64,000 nt of DNA. It comes from Apostichopus japonicus. Taxonomy: Eukaryota > Echinodermata > Holothuroidea > Aspidochirotida > Stichopodidae. The stretch is taken from NCBI RefSeq assembly GCF_037975245.1, contig NC_092576.1, positions 10,001,501-10,065,500 on the forward strand. The letters run 5' to 3'. Within the stretch, counting starts at the first letter, position 1; each line of letters opens with the position of its first letter. Below the pieces are notes generated by a model. It had not been told where the DNA came from. It saw only the letters and a list, made by a program, of their open reading frames with translations, and did not search any database. Below, piece after piece: positions 33,189 through 45,075 of this stretch. The position numbers were made by a program, and so were the translations under genes.

Positions 33189-36100
33189 ATATAGAGAAAG
33201 CTTGACTCTTCCATTGGAAGCAAATTGACATAGGTGCTGGTAGAGGGTTTAGTCTTTAATGGGGGAGGGTGCGGAATGGGGAGGGGAGCGATGGGCACAA
33301 ACATGGAGAGTCTGATGTGAACATGCGATTTTGATTTGAGGAGGCAAACCACAAAATCTTTTCTCTGTACCAAGTATTCCAATATTCGAACACTTTTGAA
33401 CAAAATAGAACATTTGAATAACAATAATAATTTTTTTTGTTTTTTTAACATTAAAAAAGGGGGAAATTTTTCACAAAATGGGGGAATGAGAGGGGTGGGA
33501 GGGGGAGGCGACGGCACGTTGATATGATCCATGGTTAATTTCATGCTACATCGAAACATGACTCATAGAAGATAGATGACATTGAAGCAACTTTCTTGTT
33601 ATGTCTTTATGTCAGTGATATTATTTTCGATGAATATTCGTTGTATGATAAATTCATATAAAAGCCTGTACAAAAGTTGTCGTGAAGTTTTTCCAAAAAA
33701 CAGAAATAAATAAAATAGAATGGTGGAATTTTATCCCATAACCTTTGACCTTACCTTTTCGATATTTACATTCTTTTTAATCCTTTTTTAAACTTCAAAC
33801 GTTAAACACTACGCACTTTTACCTCGTATACACTCTAAGAGTTACAAGTTACATACATACATTTAGACAAGTGTATAAAAATAACAGCTTCACAAGAGGT
33901 GGGGTGGGGGAGGGGGGGGCGGCAGGCGGTATACAGCTTCGGGGACGGGGGTTAAACGGTAATGTGTTATTTTACAATATGCTTACGGAAAATGAAGATC
34001 TCGATAAATGGTGGGGTGGGGGAGGGGTGATAACTTGTCCTCGAGACCGGACGATGTATGTATTACATAAAATCATTGAACAGATGTATTGCGTCACAGC
34101 AGCTAAACTTCCTTACACAACAATACATATACGACGAAATTTTTGTTTATCCGATAAATAATAGCCCAGAAATGTTTTCATTGAAAGATATGGTTTTTGA
34201 CCTATCGTCCTCGGAATATAATAATCATCAGTTTTTTCCTTTTTCTTGTGGGGTGGGGGGGGGTAGGAGGTTGGGAATAACGTGTATACCTGCCTAATGA
34301 AATTAATATGAGTTTGAGTTAGAAAAATTATATTGGTTTGTATAAGGAATACAAATTTGTTGCAATTTCCACACAGAAAAGTAACTCGTTCATCCAAAAT
34401 TTGATACGCTCACTTGTCACGAGTTTCGTGTAAACTTGATACTCGTATAACTCGTATAAACTAATACTTATTACCAATACCGGTACCCAACACTTCATTC
34501 TCGATACTTGTTACATGTCACCCGTGACTCGTTATTTAGTACAAGATAATGCTTATTATGTAATTTGAGAGTTTGAAATATCCAAACATAATTCTTTTGA
34601 CATCAGCCGTAAAATGTCAGCCAACGTTAGCCTTCAAAACTCTAGCTGCTAAATAACTCAATATGTTATATGTTTATAGAACTGGCGTATATCAACATAG
34701 ATATCGTTATATCAATAACAACAAAAAAGTGTAACAAAACTTGCAAATATGTATAAATATATAAATTTGTTGTCTTATGATGAGTGAGACAAAAGTTGAA
34801 ACGAAAAATCATAAAAAAAAAAATAGTTGAAGCAAAAATACTTGATAAGAAAAAGTGAGTGAGATAGTAGCATAGCTTTTCACATTCCTTAAATTATTGG
34901 TTGTGTTATATAAGTTCATATTAGTATTTAAAAAAAAATATTGTTGAATACACAGCATAAACACATCAGATAAAATAATTTCAACATTTGCAGAGACATT
35001 TTTTTTTTGGCCTCGGTCGTTACTTTCCTTCACCGAACACATTGTTTTTTTTTGGGGGGGGGGGGGGAGGGGGGGCTCGATGACCTTTGACGCTTTATGA
35101 AATCAAACCATCACCCGACAGCATAAATAATTTCAGCGATATCGTAAATTATTATATGTTAGCATCCAGGTATATAATGTTTACATTATAATGTTAGCAA
35201 ACTCATCTACTGAACTGTAATAAGAAGGGGGCAAAGTTTAACATTGATCTATCTTTCATATAGAAAAATTCAACATTGACTTAAAATTGTGAGATCTGAT
35301 TAGAGAACCCGAGAGGATAAAGTTCAAGTCGTAAATATCTGTGATTTATTTCAGGAGTGTTTTTTCCCCCCGTTTATCTTGGCAAGATATATTATTCATG
35401 CACATATAATACATACTGATACGTCTATCTGTTCTATGCAGTATATGTGTAGCGCTATCCAATCCATAGAGAACACACTAGGTCAATGTATGTAACGTTT
35501 TTACAAAGGCTATATGGGGTTATAATAGTTGTGGTTTTTCTTTCAAAGTTTAGTTTTAAAAAGATTAGAATGTCTTAATTCGGTTCTCAGAACGTCCAAC
35601 TATCAATCCCCATTTCAATTTTAAAGTTATGGTCCTATTTCGACAATATCACCCCACCAGAACCCCTCGCTTTGAACACCAGGGGCTAAGGCCAATTAAT
35701 ATCGACAACTTAATCTCGTCAAAGACGGGACTGATACATTTTAACTACAAGTAATTTTTAATTAAGGAAGTAAGTCCTAGATAAACAAACAGACGTGACT
35801 AGTCTAATATAATACAATAACTTAAAACAAAGACATAATTACTACATAAATCAAACTCAATTGAGGTATTTAAACAAAAGTGGGGATTAAAAGGTTATAG
35901 TATTATATTCATTAGGGAGCAGTAGCCTCACATGGTTACCCCCACACCCCAACCCCACACCCACCGTACCAACCATACCCTTCCCCCAGCACACGCACAT
36001 ATGGCAGTGTTGAAGCATTTTAAAATAGTGGTTGGACGGTTTGTGTATCTTTATCAATAAAAACACTGTCACAAAGTGATTGATATGTTTATAACAGTGG

Positions 36101-37012
36101 CAGCCACATGACGTCATAATTTTTACATCAAGATATCTCATACAGGGGAAAGGTTTTACTTAGCTCCGCTTTACGGCGGGGTGGGTAAGAATGGGTACGG
36201 TGGGAGTTCCATAAAGATGATGAGGATGGTTGCGTTTACCTCTCGGCTGGGTCAACCCCATCACCCTCCCCTCCCCTCACCCCTTCCCCTTCATTCCATC
36301 ATCCATACAAACACACAGCATTTGTTTCAAAACGGCTTTGTAAATGTTGTTAATTTTAAATCCATTTTGTCAGTATAGAGGATAGACATGTGGTACATGG
36401 GAATTTCCCTTCCACAGAACTCATCGCTTCCTATAAAAACCCTTGCAAATTCCCCTGCAAGACACTTCCACGAAACAGCATCAGGGTTTTTATCTTTACA
36501 CGAAATATATAGGGCGAAACATCATTGCGTAAAATGTCAGTGCCTTTCTCGTGACGTTGGCACTCCCTCTATAAACATCTATATGTATGTTGTCTGGGTT
36601 CGAAGCATTCTAACACACAGCACTAATATATTCAACCCATACTCAGCTGCGAACATTTATTTCTCTTTCATGGAACCTACAACCCACGGTAGCTCAATAT
36701 GAAGGACATCTTATAACAACAACAACAACAAAAATAACAATATTAATATTTATAAATAATACACTAAAAACAAAAGGAACAATAGAGTTATTCATAACTC
36801 GTAATTATCTTTTGATACTCTTTTGCTGCAAAACTTCAACTGAATTTATATTGACTAATTCTGAAGATATTGGAGACCAGATTCCTCTCCGATGTATAAA
36901 ACAGTATCATTTTAACTATAAGATATCTTCCAACCTGGTCATAGAACTTTTACAATAACAATCACTGAGATATCAAGGCAAGATATGATTTCTCCCGTCA
37001 AGAGATATACTT
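33189..37012. other. Intergenic region; no coding region recognised
   Basis: The region contains G-rich tracts with GGGGTGGGG character (33250-33290, 33470-33510, 33900-33960, 34010-34030, 34250-34270, 35050-35077), C-rich CCCCACACCC (35940-35995), short TCGTATAA/CTCGTA repeats (34430-34530) and AAC/AAT simple sequence (36715-36760). The C-terminal exon of the membrane-protein gene ends at 37013; its 3' UTR lies here. TTTATT at 36656-36661 could be its polyadenylation signal on the minus strand. Confidence 0.45.
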
Positions 37013-40000
37013 CTACGGCTTGATGTGGATAGATGTTGCCCAGTATTTGGTGGAATGCATGCAAATCTTGGCAATAGGTTGGGAAAATATCGGAAGATTA
37101 CTGCCGAGCAAAACTGGGTTTCGAATCTCCAGGGTCAATTCTTGAAGGTCATCTTCGAATTCCGCTCCTGACCCTTCGAACTGAAAAGGGAAAAAAATGT
37201 TGAATTAAATCATTAGATCTTTCTTGCTTATTTGGCTTTTCTTTTTTGTGTGGGTGTTATTATTATTACCATTATCATTATCATTATCATTAATATTATC
37301 ATTATCATTATCATTATTATTTTTATTAAGATATGATACAAATTATTTAGTTAAATGTTAATGTGTCACGAAATTTCGAGAAACTATTTATAAAACTAAT
37401 AAATTAAGGAATAACGAATTTCTTCAAATTAAACATAGCAGTATTTGACGTTTGTATAGTTTAATTGGCATCTGAATTACTCTATAGACATGTCGCTAAA
37501 CCCAGTCTAGCTCAGACTGGACTGAACTCTAAACTCGGTCTAGGTCAAACAGGCATTAACTCTAACCCCAGACTAGCTCAGACAGGACTTAACTCTAAAC
37601 CCAGTCTAGTTCAGACATGACTCAACTCTAACCCCAGACTAGCTCAGACAGGACTCAACTCTAACCCCAGTCTAGTTCAGCCAGGACTTAGCTCTACCCC
37701 AGTCTAGCTCATACTAGACTTAACTCTAACCCCAGTCTAGCTCAGACTAGACTCAACTCTAACCCCAGTCTATCTCGGCCAGGACTTAACTCTTACCCCA
37801 GTCTAGCTCAGACTGGATTTAACTCTAAACCCAGTCTAGTTCAGACATGACTCAACTCTAACCCCAGACTAGCTCAGACAGGACTTAACTCTAACCCCAG
37901 TCTAGCTCAGACTGGACTCAACTCTAACCCCAGTCTAGCTTAGACTGGACTAAACTCTAACCTCAGACTAGCTCAGACAAGACTTAACTCTATCCCCAGT
38001 CTAGCTCAGACAAGACTTAACTCTAACCACAGACTAGCTCAGACATGACTTAACTCTACCCCAGCCTAGCTCAGACTAGACTTAACTCTAACTCCAGTCT
38101 AGCTCAGACTAGACTCAACTCTAAATCCAGTCTAGCCAAGACTAGACTTAACTCTAAACCCAGTCTAGTTCAGACATGACTCAACTCTAAATACAGTCTA
38201 GTTCAGACTAGACTGAACTCTCTGCTGGACTGTATAAACGTGTAATATATTACCTCGTCTTCGTCGTCGCCGTCACCGCTGTAGTCTTCCCCAAAAGCGT
38301 CCTCCTGGAGGTCAGGGGTCAAGAAAGAGAAGTAACAGCTCGAGAAGGTTGACATTGGTGTCTTGACCAATTCTCGCACGGCAACAATTGACTGTTGGGA
38401 GGGGAAAAGAAGAAAAGGTCACCATGTTGAGAAAACATAGGCATTTCAAGACAACATAGTAGAGAAAAAGTAATGTTTGGTTTGTTGGAAACAACAAAAA
38501 AACCTAAAATGATGGAGAAATAAATTTAAAAAACTTGTTGGTGAATAACTTAACAAATTGTTCATTAAAGGAATCGGCCGAGTGGAAATGTAATATTGAC
38601 TGACGTATATAAAAAGAACAACATATATACTCTATGCATTTGTGTGAATTTTCCAATTCTTCTTCATTGCCTTTGTTCTATGATTTAAAAATCACAGTGT
38701 GTGGTACTTCAATTAAAGTCAATGTTTGGTGTCACGATGCCACTGTATCATGAAATATATCATAGCAATGTAAGGGGATTGCATACGCTACAGCACAGTT
38801 TAGATCTTTCTACAGCACAGTTAAGATCTTTCATGTACATGATAAAGATGATGCAATGGTGTTTGCTTCTCATTTTGTTTTTTAACAAAACGGCTGGAGA
38901 GCAAACCCTAACTTCGCTCGCTTTAAATTTAAGGATCGACTTACCACACTATAATCCCTCATAAAGATTCTCGCCGTCAACACGCCATCCACTTCAGATC
39001 GAATCTGCGTGATGAATACATTGGACGTACTCAGGCTGGTGACGTCATAGCTAGGATTTGAATACTGAGCCATCTAGAGCAGAAAAATAAAGTAGAAACA
39101 CAACTTTTATGACGATAGATTTGGTGACTTGGTTATGCCCGTATCCTCTTAATCCTTTAAACTGTCGTTTGGAAAGAAAAACAATTGAGAAGGGAGTTGG
39201 AGCGGGGTGGTACACAATTATAATATCCCCCCTCTTCCTTACCCTCTCTCTAGTCTTTCGATAGATCCACCCCCCCCCCCTCCCACACCCAGCATTCGAG
39301 ACCTCAATTGGGTGAAACGCTTCCTGTCTAGCGAGCTTTGTAAGTTATATTTGGAATTCTACAGATAACCACATCCGTGGAATGCATATATGAGTATGCG
39401 GATAATGGAGTTTCCTGTTCAGATGTTCATTACTCTATTTAAGTCGGTATTTTCGTACGAACAATGGGCGCCATCTTTGCTTCTTATTTTTTTTTTTTGG
39501 GTGGGGGGGGAGGACAAATATGAAACTCGACAAATTCCTACATGTGCACACGTACAACGTTTCCCGCCCCTCCCCCAACGTTTGATTGTGACGTTAATAC
39601 AGATTCATTCAATAAGAAAGTATTCTAAAAAAGTATGCTAAAGATTTTTTTTCCATTCTTACGAGGGGTAAGAGAGAAACAGTAATTGGACCCAAAGAGC
39701 CTTTCGAGATATAATACTACATCACTATGCCTAGAATGGACAAATGTGCAGGGTATATAGTCTGATAGGTAGGATGTTCAAGCCTAAGTGACATACCCGG
39801 TGCAATATAGAGCAAAACCATCGTGATCATACTTGAAATGACTTCTGAGTCGTTTTTTACCCACGGGTCGTCTATCGAGGACCCCTGTATAGTACGGTGG
39901 GATCATATTCAATCTCCCCTACTATTATTCAGCAGGAGTTTCGACATCGCAACCACGAGTACAATATATTTGAACATGCAGGGCTAACAAGTTTGAAGTT

Positions 40001-42235
40001 AATATCAATGGATTGCAACGTGAGTATCGACGTAGCAACGTAAACAAAGATTACAACGTATACCTGCTTACGAAAAATAACAATTGGAAACTACAATAAA
40101 CAATAGGAAAAGGCTTTGTTGTTTTCTTTTTTTTAATTTTTATTTAATTTGGGGCTACCTATATAGCCTCGAAACAGCCTCATAAACTGAATATGTCGAT
40201 GCAGTGTAGCCTGCAGCACATCGACTGGAGAGGGAAGGGGGTGGGGGTCGCGATTTGCTCAACAACACCAGCTAGACACATCATAAAGCACGAACCCATC
40301 CACGTTTACTTGGGGGGGGTAATCATCCCCTACCACACTTACCCCGCCCCCCTCGTGACAGAAAGATCATTTCATAAAACATTCCTATATTGCAAACCTA
40401 CATTATATAAGTCTATGACATGTAAAACTTATGTACAGTATAACCTAAACAGATAAAAATTCTTACACATTGTTTCAAAAGTTGCATAATATAGAACCAT
40501 TTTGAATCTAAGCACCCTCCATTCACACAAGGGAAGGAGAGAGACAGACCATTCCTCCATGACGACATTATTACACAACCTCCGGTATCCTCCTTCCGTA
40601 CCCCAGACCCCCCCCCTCACCCAGCCAAAAAAATGGTTGCCAACAGTCAACAAGACAACAGGACGTACCTTCATGGAACCAAACAGTTGCGCTTCTTTAT
40701 CGAAGAGTCTCTTGGCCGTACCCCCCCCCCCCTCCCCCACCCAGCCCCAGAGCCAAAAAAATGGTTTGCGCCCCTGGCATAAAGAAATCAGGACGTACCT
40801 TCACGGAACCAAACAGTTGAGCTTCTTTGTCGAAGAGTCTCTTTGGCCAATTACAGACGGCGATCTCAATTCTCTCGGCCGGCGATTCGTCAATTGTAAT
40901 GGTGGGTCGATCAACGGGTCGAGGAATGTATTCATCCTATGGACAAGAAATAAAGTAGAAAAGAAGAAAATATAAAGTAAAAGAGACAGATAGTTGAAGC
41001 AGGGAGCTATACATGCCCTAACCCTGGTTCAAGTCGTAAACAACAATAATATTCATCGATACACTTAGTAAGAAAGGTTTTCTGGAAACAGGAAACTTGC
41101 AAAAGAAGCCCTTCAAATATTTTGGGCAGTCTTGGTAAAGTGAATCTGTAACAAAATGAATGAGCGGGCGCACGAACAGACGGACAGACGAACGGACGAA
41201 CGGACGGATGTGCGAAGGAAGGAAGGAACGTAAAAATGAATGAATTGAGTTCTGCCAGTTTACGTTAACAGTAACACGCAATTTGGGCAGTCTAGACAAA
41301 GGTAAGTCTGTATCGAATGTATTAAGGAACGTACGAATGAAATCAGTGAATAAACGAATGAACGAAAGAATGAAGGTCATACTCACAACAATATCGTAAC
41401 TGTCACCAGACCCCACGTAGCTATCTACTTCACTCAATGTTTCGCTGAACAGGTCAATAGGCCAATCACTGCTAAACCAGCTATCGTCCTCTTGCCACGA
41501 GCCAGAACCTTCATCCGAGGGTTCTACCCAATCACTCCATTCTGTAAAGTCACTGTCAAATGCAGTGATGCTTTGGCTTTCTTCAACGTCATCGTCAATT
41601 GGATGTCGGATCCAATAAGAGGACATTACGTCATATGACAGAACATCCTCTACCGTTGTATCTCTTCCCCCGTTATTACGGAGATTGTCCAAAAAGCCTT
41701 TTAATCCACCCGAGCGAAGTTTCCCTTTCCTGTCGGGAATTAAGAATTGGTCGGCTTTTTTCGTGGTATCATCGACTGAAAGTGAAGAAGAGTCCGAATA
41801 TGAATATTCATAGACTTCCGGCCACGACAATGACAACGAAACTGACGTCTCGGAACTTCCATATGGTAAACTAGAGTCGTAGACGCTTTCCACTGAACTA
41901 CTGCTTCCAAGAAACCCAAAGTCACCACCCTCATCTTCGGAAAAACTGCCTTCTAAATCTGTATTCACTGATTTAATGAGGTAGTCCTTATCGGCTTCTG
42001 GTAACGATGTGCTGAAGTGAATAGCGTCCTCTATCGGACTCTCTGTGGGATTTTTCATAAAACTCTCGTCGGAATGTTCCATTTGCTCAACGTCTGTTTC
42101 GTATAGGACAAACAACCAGGCACAGTAACCAGCCAACAGGACGAGAGATAGGATTAAAATAATAGTTAAGATGAAGAACAGACGACATTTGGGAAGCTTC
42201 TGCGCCTCTGGCGGTGTGTCCATTGTTGGGATCGT
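37013..42235 (-). CDS. Unrecognised type II single-pass membrane protein with acidic Ser-rich ectodomain (five exons)
   Basis: Exons in gene order: 42235-41387, 40936-40799, 39073-38945, 38391-38254, 37180-37013 (stop TAG at 37015-37013). All junctions are GT-AG and phase 0. The first internal ATG is at 42223 (469 aa from there); an acceptor directly upstream (exon begins 42235) and an open phase-0 frame suggest that the true start is in the exon at 53445-53374, giving 497 aa. The segment after KLPKCR is one strong hydrophobic helix (LFFILTIILILSLVLLAGYC, ~residues 43-68 of the long form), with basic residues before and acidic residues after it, so N-in/C-out topology. The ectodomain's first ~240 residues are rich in Ser, Asp and Glu (for example EDEGGDFGFLGSSSSVESVY, SDEGSGSWQEDDSW) and look disordered. 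The last ~190 residues look more ordered, contain CNWPKRLFDKEAQLFGSVK and EVDGVLTARIFMRDYSV, and carry three cysteines. I do not recognise a family. Splicing is inferred from consensus sites and frame only. Confidence 0.7.
37255..37326. repeat. (ATT/ATC)n microsatellite
   Basis: TTATTATTACCATTATCATT-type simple sequence in the last intron of the membrane-protein gene. Confidence 0.9.
37499..38222. repeat. 33-bp minisatellite, about 22 copies
   Basis: The unit is close to CCCCAGTCTAGCTCAGACTG followed by GACTTAACTCTAA. Many units contain AGTCTAG-CTCAGA-CTAGACT, a 7-bp hairpin. The array fills most of the last intron of the membrane-protein gene and ends ~30 bp before the exon at 38254. There are no unique spacers between repeats. 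Confidence 0.95.
40600..40861 (-). repeat. 130-bp tandem duplication spanning an exon donor of the membrane-protein gene
   Basis: The last ~60 bp of the exon ending at 40799 (encoding KRLFDKEAQLFGSVK), its donor GTACGT and downstream intron text (AAAAAAATGGTT, C-runs, CACCCAGCC) recur 130 bp downstream, ending at a second intact donor after 40669. The copy still encodes AKRLFDKEAQLFGSMK, but it has no obvious acceptor, and reading straight through from the first exon hits a stop. Confidence 0.8.
41119..41345. repeat. Diverged ~161-bp tandem duplication and GAAT/GAAC simple repeats
   Basis: TTTGGGCAGTCT at 41121 recurs at 41282, each followed by AAAG-GTAAGTCTGTA/GTGAATCTGTA-like text and GAATGA-type repeats; ACGGACGAACGGACGG (about 41175-41215) is simple sequence. 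The tail of a 401-codon ORF runs into this intron and is not coding. Confidence 0.55.
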
Positions 42236-42425
42236 CTGTAAAAAAAAGAGAAGAAACAGGATATTTTCTTATTATTTATATAACATTTTCTTAACTGAAT
42301 AAATGTAGCATGCAGCCTTTGAGGTAGAAATCAAACTCGTTGCTTTTGTTTTAAAAATTAACGATTATTAGTAAAGTCGTGCAATGGACAGTGGGGCGAA
42401 TCGAAGTACTTATCAGATCAGAGCA

Positions 42426-42485
42426 AGTGAGGTCAGGTCAGGTCAGGTCAAGTGAGAACAGGTCAAGTGAGGTCAGGTCACGTGA
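42426..42485. promoter_or_regulatory. Cluster of overlapping AGGTCA half-sites
   Basis: Seven AGGTCA hexamers occur within 60 bp, mostly at a 5-bp pitch (AGGTCAGGTCAGGTCAGGTC), the last being followed by CGTG. AGGTCA is the nuclear-receptor half-site, but a 5-bp pitch makes the sites overlap, so this may be only a (GGTCA)n microsatellite. It lies about 200 bp upstream of the exon ending at 42235. Confidence 0.35.
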
Positions 42486-43492
42486 TACCACCATAAACAC
42501 GTAAAGCGTTAAAACATTCCACAATACAGCGGGTTAGGTCATTACGTCGGAAAACAAAAGGCGAAGATGTAATAACCCAAAACTTTCTCTCGTTTGACGT
42601 GTATGGCTCTCTAGTACCACCTATTACAGTGTATGTAATAACTTATGCGTTCATCTCCTAGTAAATATTATATATATGTGCAATAAAGTTCCTATTGTGC
42701 CAACTTAGTGTGCCTTCGTACGTTATCATGTCACAATCGGCGCCCCATAATATACTTTTAAAATTTGTTATACGCTAGTAACTGCACATATGCGATTCAA
42801 GTTTGCCTATATACGCGCATTTGGAATTTGCGAAACGGTCTTTATTAATTGAACCCAGTGAACCTTTCAACTCTAAGAGTCCTTTACAATACACATATAG
42901 GTGAAATACACCAGGCTGACATTTATCTATTTCGTGACTACAGCCTTAGGCTTACTAACCTATCACGTTAGCCAATTATAGTCCCTTACCGAGAATCTCC
43001 CTACGCGTAACAGGTGGTACCATGGTAACAAGGCCCAATTTATCATGTAATCCTTTAAGTCGTTGGTTACCAAGTTCAAATGTCACGGATTATAGCACAG
43101 CTAGGAAGCCCTTGCACCATAACAAGTCATTGACGAAAACATCCACACAGTTAAATACATAACATATGAAAAAAAGTGTAGCCTATATCGATATTTTCTT
43201 TGTCTCCTTCGGGAATATTGCTTTCCGTTTTGACGGGTTTGATTTACAGGTAAATTTGTTACATAACTTGAGCGAGGGGATAAGCAGACGACACTTTATC
43301 AGTCCATATCAATCTGTTGATAGGTGTACATGACGACCAATCATACCGTGAAATGAAAACAAGCCACAACTTCCAGGAGCTTTTATTTTTACACTACTAG
43401 TCTAACTTATAATTCAAACTGAAAATGTCGAACTCGGTTATGGCGAGGGTTACCGCCCAAGTGAAACTTAAGATCTACTAACAGAAGAGCAA

Positions 43493-43528
43493 AATAAAAT
43501 AAAACTGTTAGCAAACTGCTTATCCACT
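43493..43528 (-). mobile_element. Short fragment of the Penelope-like terminus
   Basis: AATAAAACTGTTAGCAAACT plus GCTTATCCACT matches the distal end of the copies at 10407 and 23816. The match stops abruptly at 43528. Confidence 0.6.
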
Positions 43529-43709
43529 GAAGAGGAACAAACACTTTGCATAAAGTTTGCGTATAGCTATAATAGGTTAAATAGTGTTAAATAGTATACG
43601 GGTGGGCCTATACATAAAACTATGCTAGAGAACGAGTATACGGACACAATATACAGTCTGTTTCCCATACAAGGGTACTGCACACACTGTAACGACTCTA
43701 TAGTGACGA

Positions 43710-43736
43710 ATATATATATATATATATATATATATA
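43710..43736. repeat. (AT)n microsatellite
   Basis: A pure TA dinucleotide run of about 27 bp. The ORF through it (YIYIY) is not coding. Confidence 0.95.
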
Positions 43737-43829
43737 GGAATAACGGAAAAACTGTTAAACAACTATGCTGCATTTAGAGAAAGGCTGGATCTCGAGTGAG
43801 ATACAATAATTGAATTAGGTAAGTGATTG

Positions 43830-43935
43830 GAAGTAAAACAGCCAATGTTTGGTTTTTGCAGAGCTTTCGAGCAAAACTAGCTCTTCTTCAGTGCATGATC
43901 ACCGAAAGTGACAAGGAGTAGCAGGAATTGAAACT

Positions 43936-43972
<37 letters not shown>
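43830..43972 (-). mobile_element. Second Penelope-like terminus with an intact hammerhead-like motif
   Basis: On the minus strand, 43895-43857 reads TGCA, CTGAAGA, A, GAGC-TAGTTTT-GCTC, GAAA, GCTC, TGCA. This gives helix I TGCA/TGCA, the canonical CTGANGA box, a 4-bp helix II, GAA, a 2-bp helix III (A-U and G-C) and cleavage triplet CTC. The flanks (CCAATGTTTGGTTTTTGCAG, GACAAGGAGTAGCAGG) and an (AT)n tract complete the fragment. Confidence 0.55.
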
Positions 43973-43975
<3 letters not shown>

Positions 43976-45045
43976 GGCCACATGCCGTGCGCTATGTTAG
44001 TTTTACTCTTTATGGGCGGAGATCTTTGGGTGTTAGTGGGATCGAACTAGCCCGAAATATAAACTTTACGGCCTAAAGAGTGAAAACCACACGACGCCTC
44101 TATTTCAAAAGGACAAACACCACAGTTGCCCCAACTTCACTTTACTTGTGCAACTATGCATGCAGTTCTCATTGAAACCTTGATTCAATACCACACATAT
44201 AGCTGACGTCACAATAACGCAAAACCAGCCTATTGCCCACAATGGGCAAGTTTCCAGTTAAGAAGAGTGTGTTATCATTGCAAAGTAAATAACTCCTTCT
44301 CAGAATACTGCTTTAGACGGTTTGTTTGAGGTAAATATGTGCTGGATGTTTGTGGTGACAGCAGTATATTAACGAAGTAAAAAGAATAAGCATTAAATTA
44401 GAAACAATAATATAAACTCCTTCGTGTCTGTTCATTTGACGCCGCTCTGTCGATTATTTTCGTCTTCTAATTAACTGAACTGATTCTTCAAAGTGTACTT
44501 TTTTTGTGGAGGTCATTTTCGAATTCTGACAACAAACTGTGACCCTTTCTTTCCTAGAGAGACACCTGTTCTCTGCCAAACTTCAAGGATTATTTCATGA
44601 TGTAGGTCCACTTTTGAATGTTTACAAGCGACTCACTTAGAACTTCTTGCGTCACCTGTTACTTTACAAACTGACACGTAAAGGGGAGGTGGGTAGAGGT
44701 GTTAGACAGTCGTTTAGAGGAAAGAACCTTGTTCTCTATTATGTTGCCAAAAAAAAAATCACAAGTAATAAAGGGTCAGGAAGGAGACAAAAGGTGGCAG
44801 GTGGGGTAGGGTGGGGTTGGAGCTGTTCAGTAACAATTGTCATAGGTTTGAGACTGTGCGTGGTTATCAATATGCGATAAATGTACAGTATATTTATAGC
44901 TTATCTGGAGTGTTGTATCTCACTGGTCACCAAAAAAAAGCTAGCATGCTAAACACAACGACCAAGAATGAAACAAACGCAGAAAGTTCACTTCTCAATG
45001 TTCATGATATTGACTTACTTTTATTGAAAGCCGATGTGAAGATAT

Positions 45046-45075
45046 GGGGGTGGGGGTGGGGGTGGGGGTGGGGGA
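45046..45075. repeat. (GGGGGT)n G-quadruplex-prone tract
   Basis: Five G-runs of five bases separated by single T residues, an ideal G-quadruplex pattern on the plus strand. Confidence 0.9.

Noticed and set aside
37499-38222. CRISPR-like array
   Set aside because: The ~33-bp units are directly tandem with no unique spacers, and the DNA is clearly eukaryotic; this is a minisatellite.
41018-41386. C-terminal extension of the large ORF of the membrane protein beyond the donor at 41387
   Set aside because: It reads through a good GTGAGT donor into GAAT/GAAC simple repeats; the downstream exons continue the protein in phase 0.
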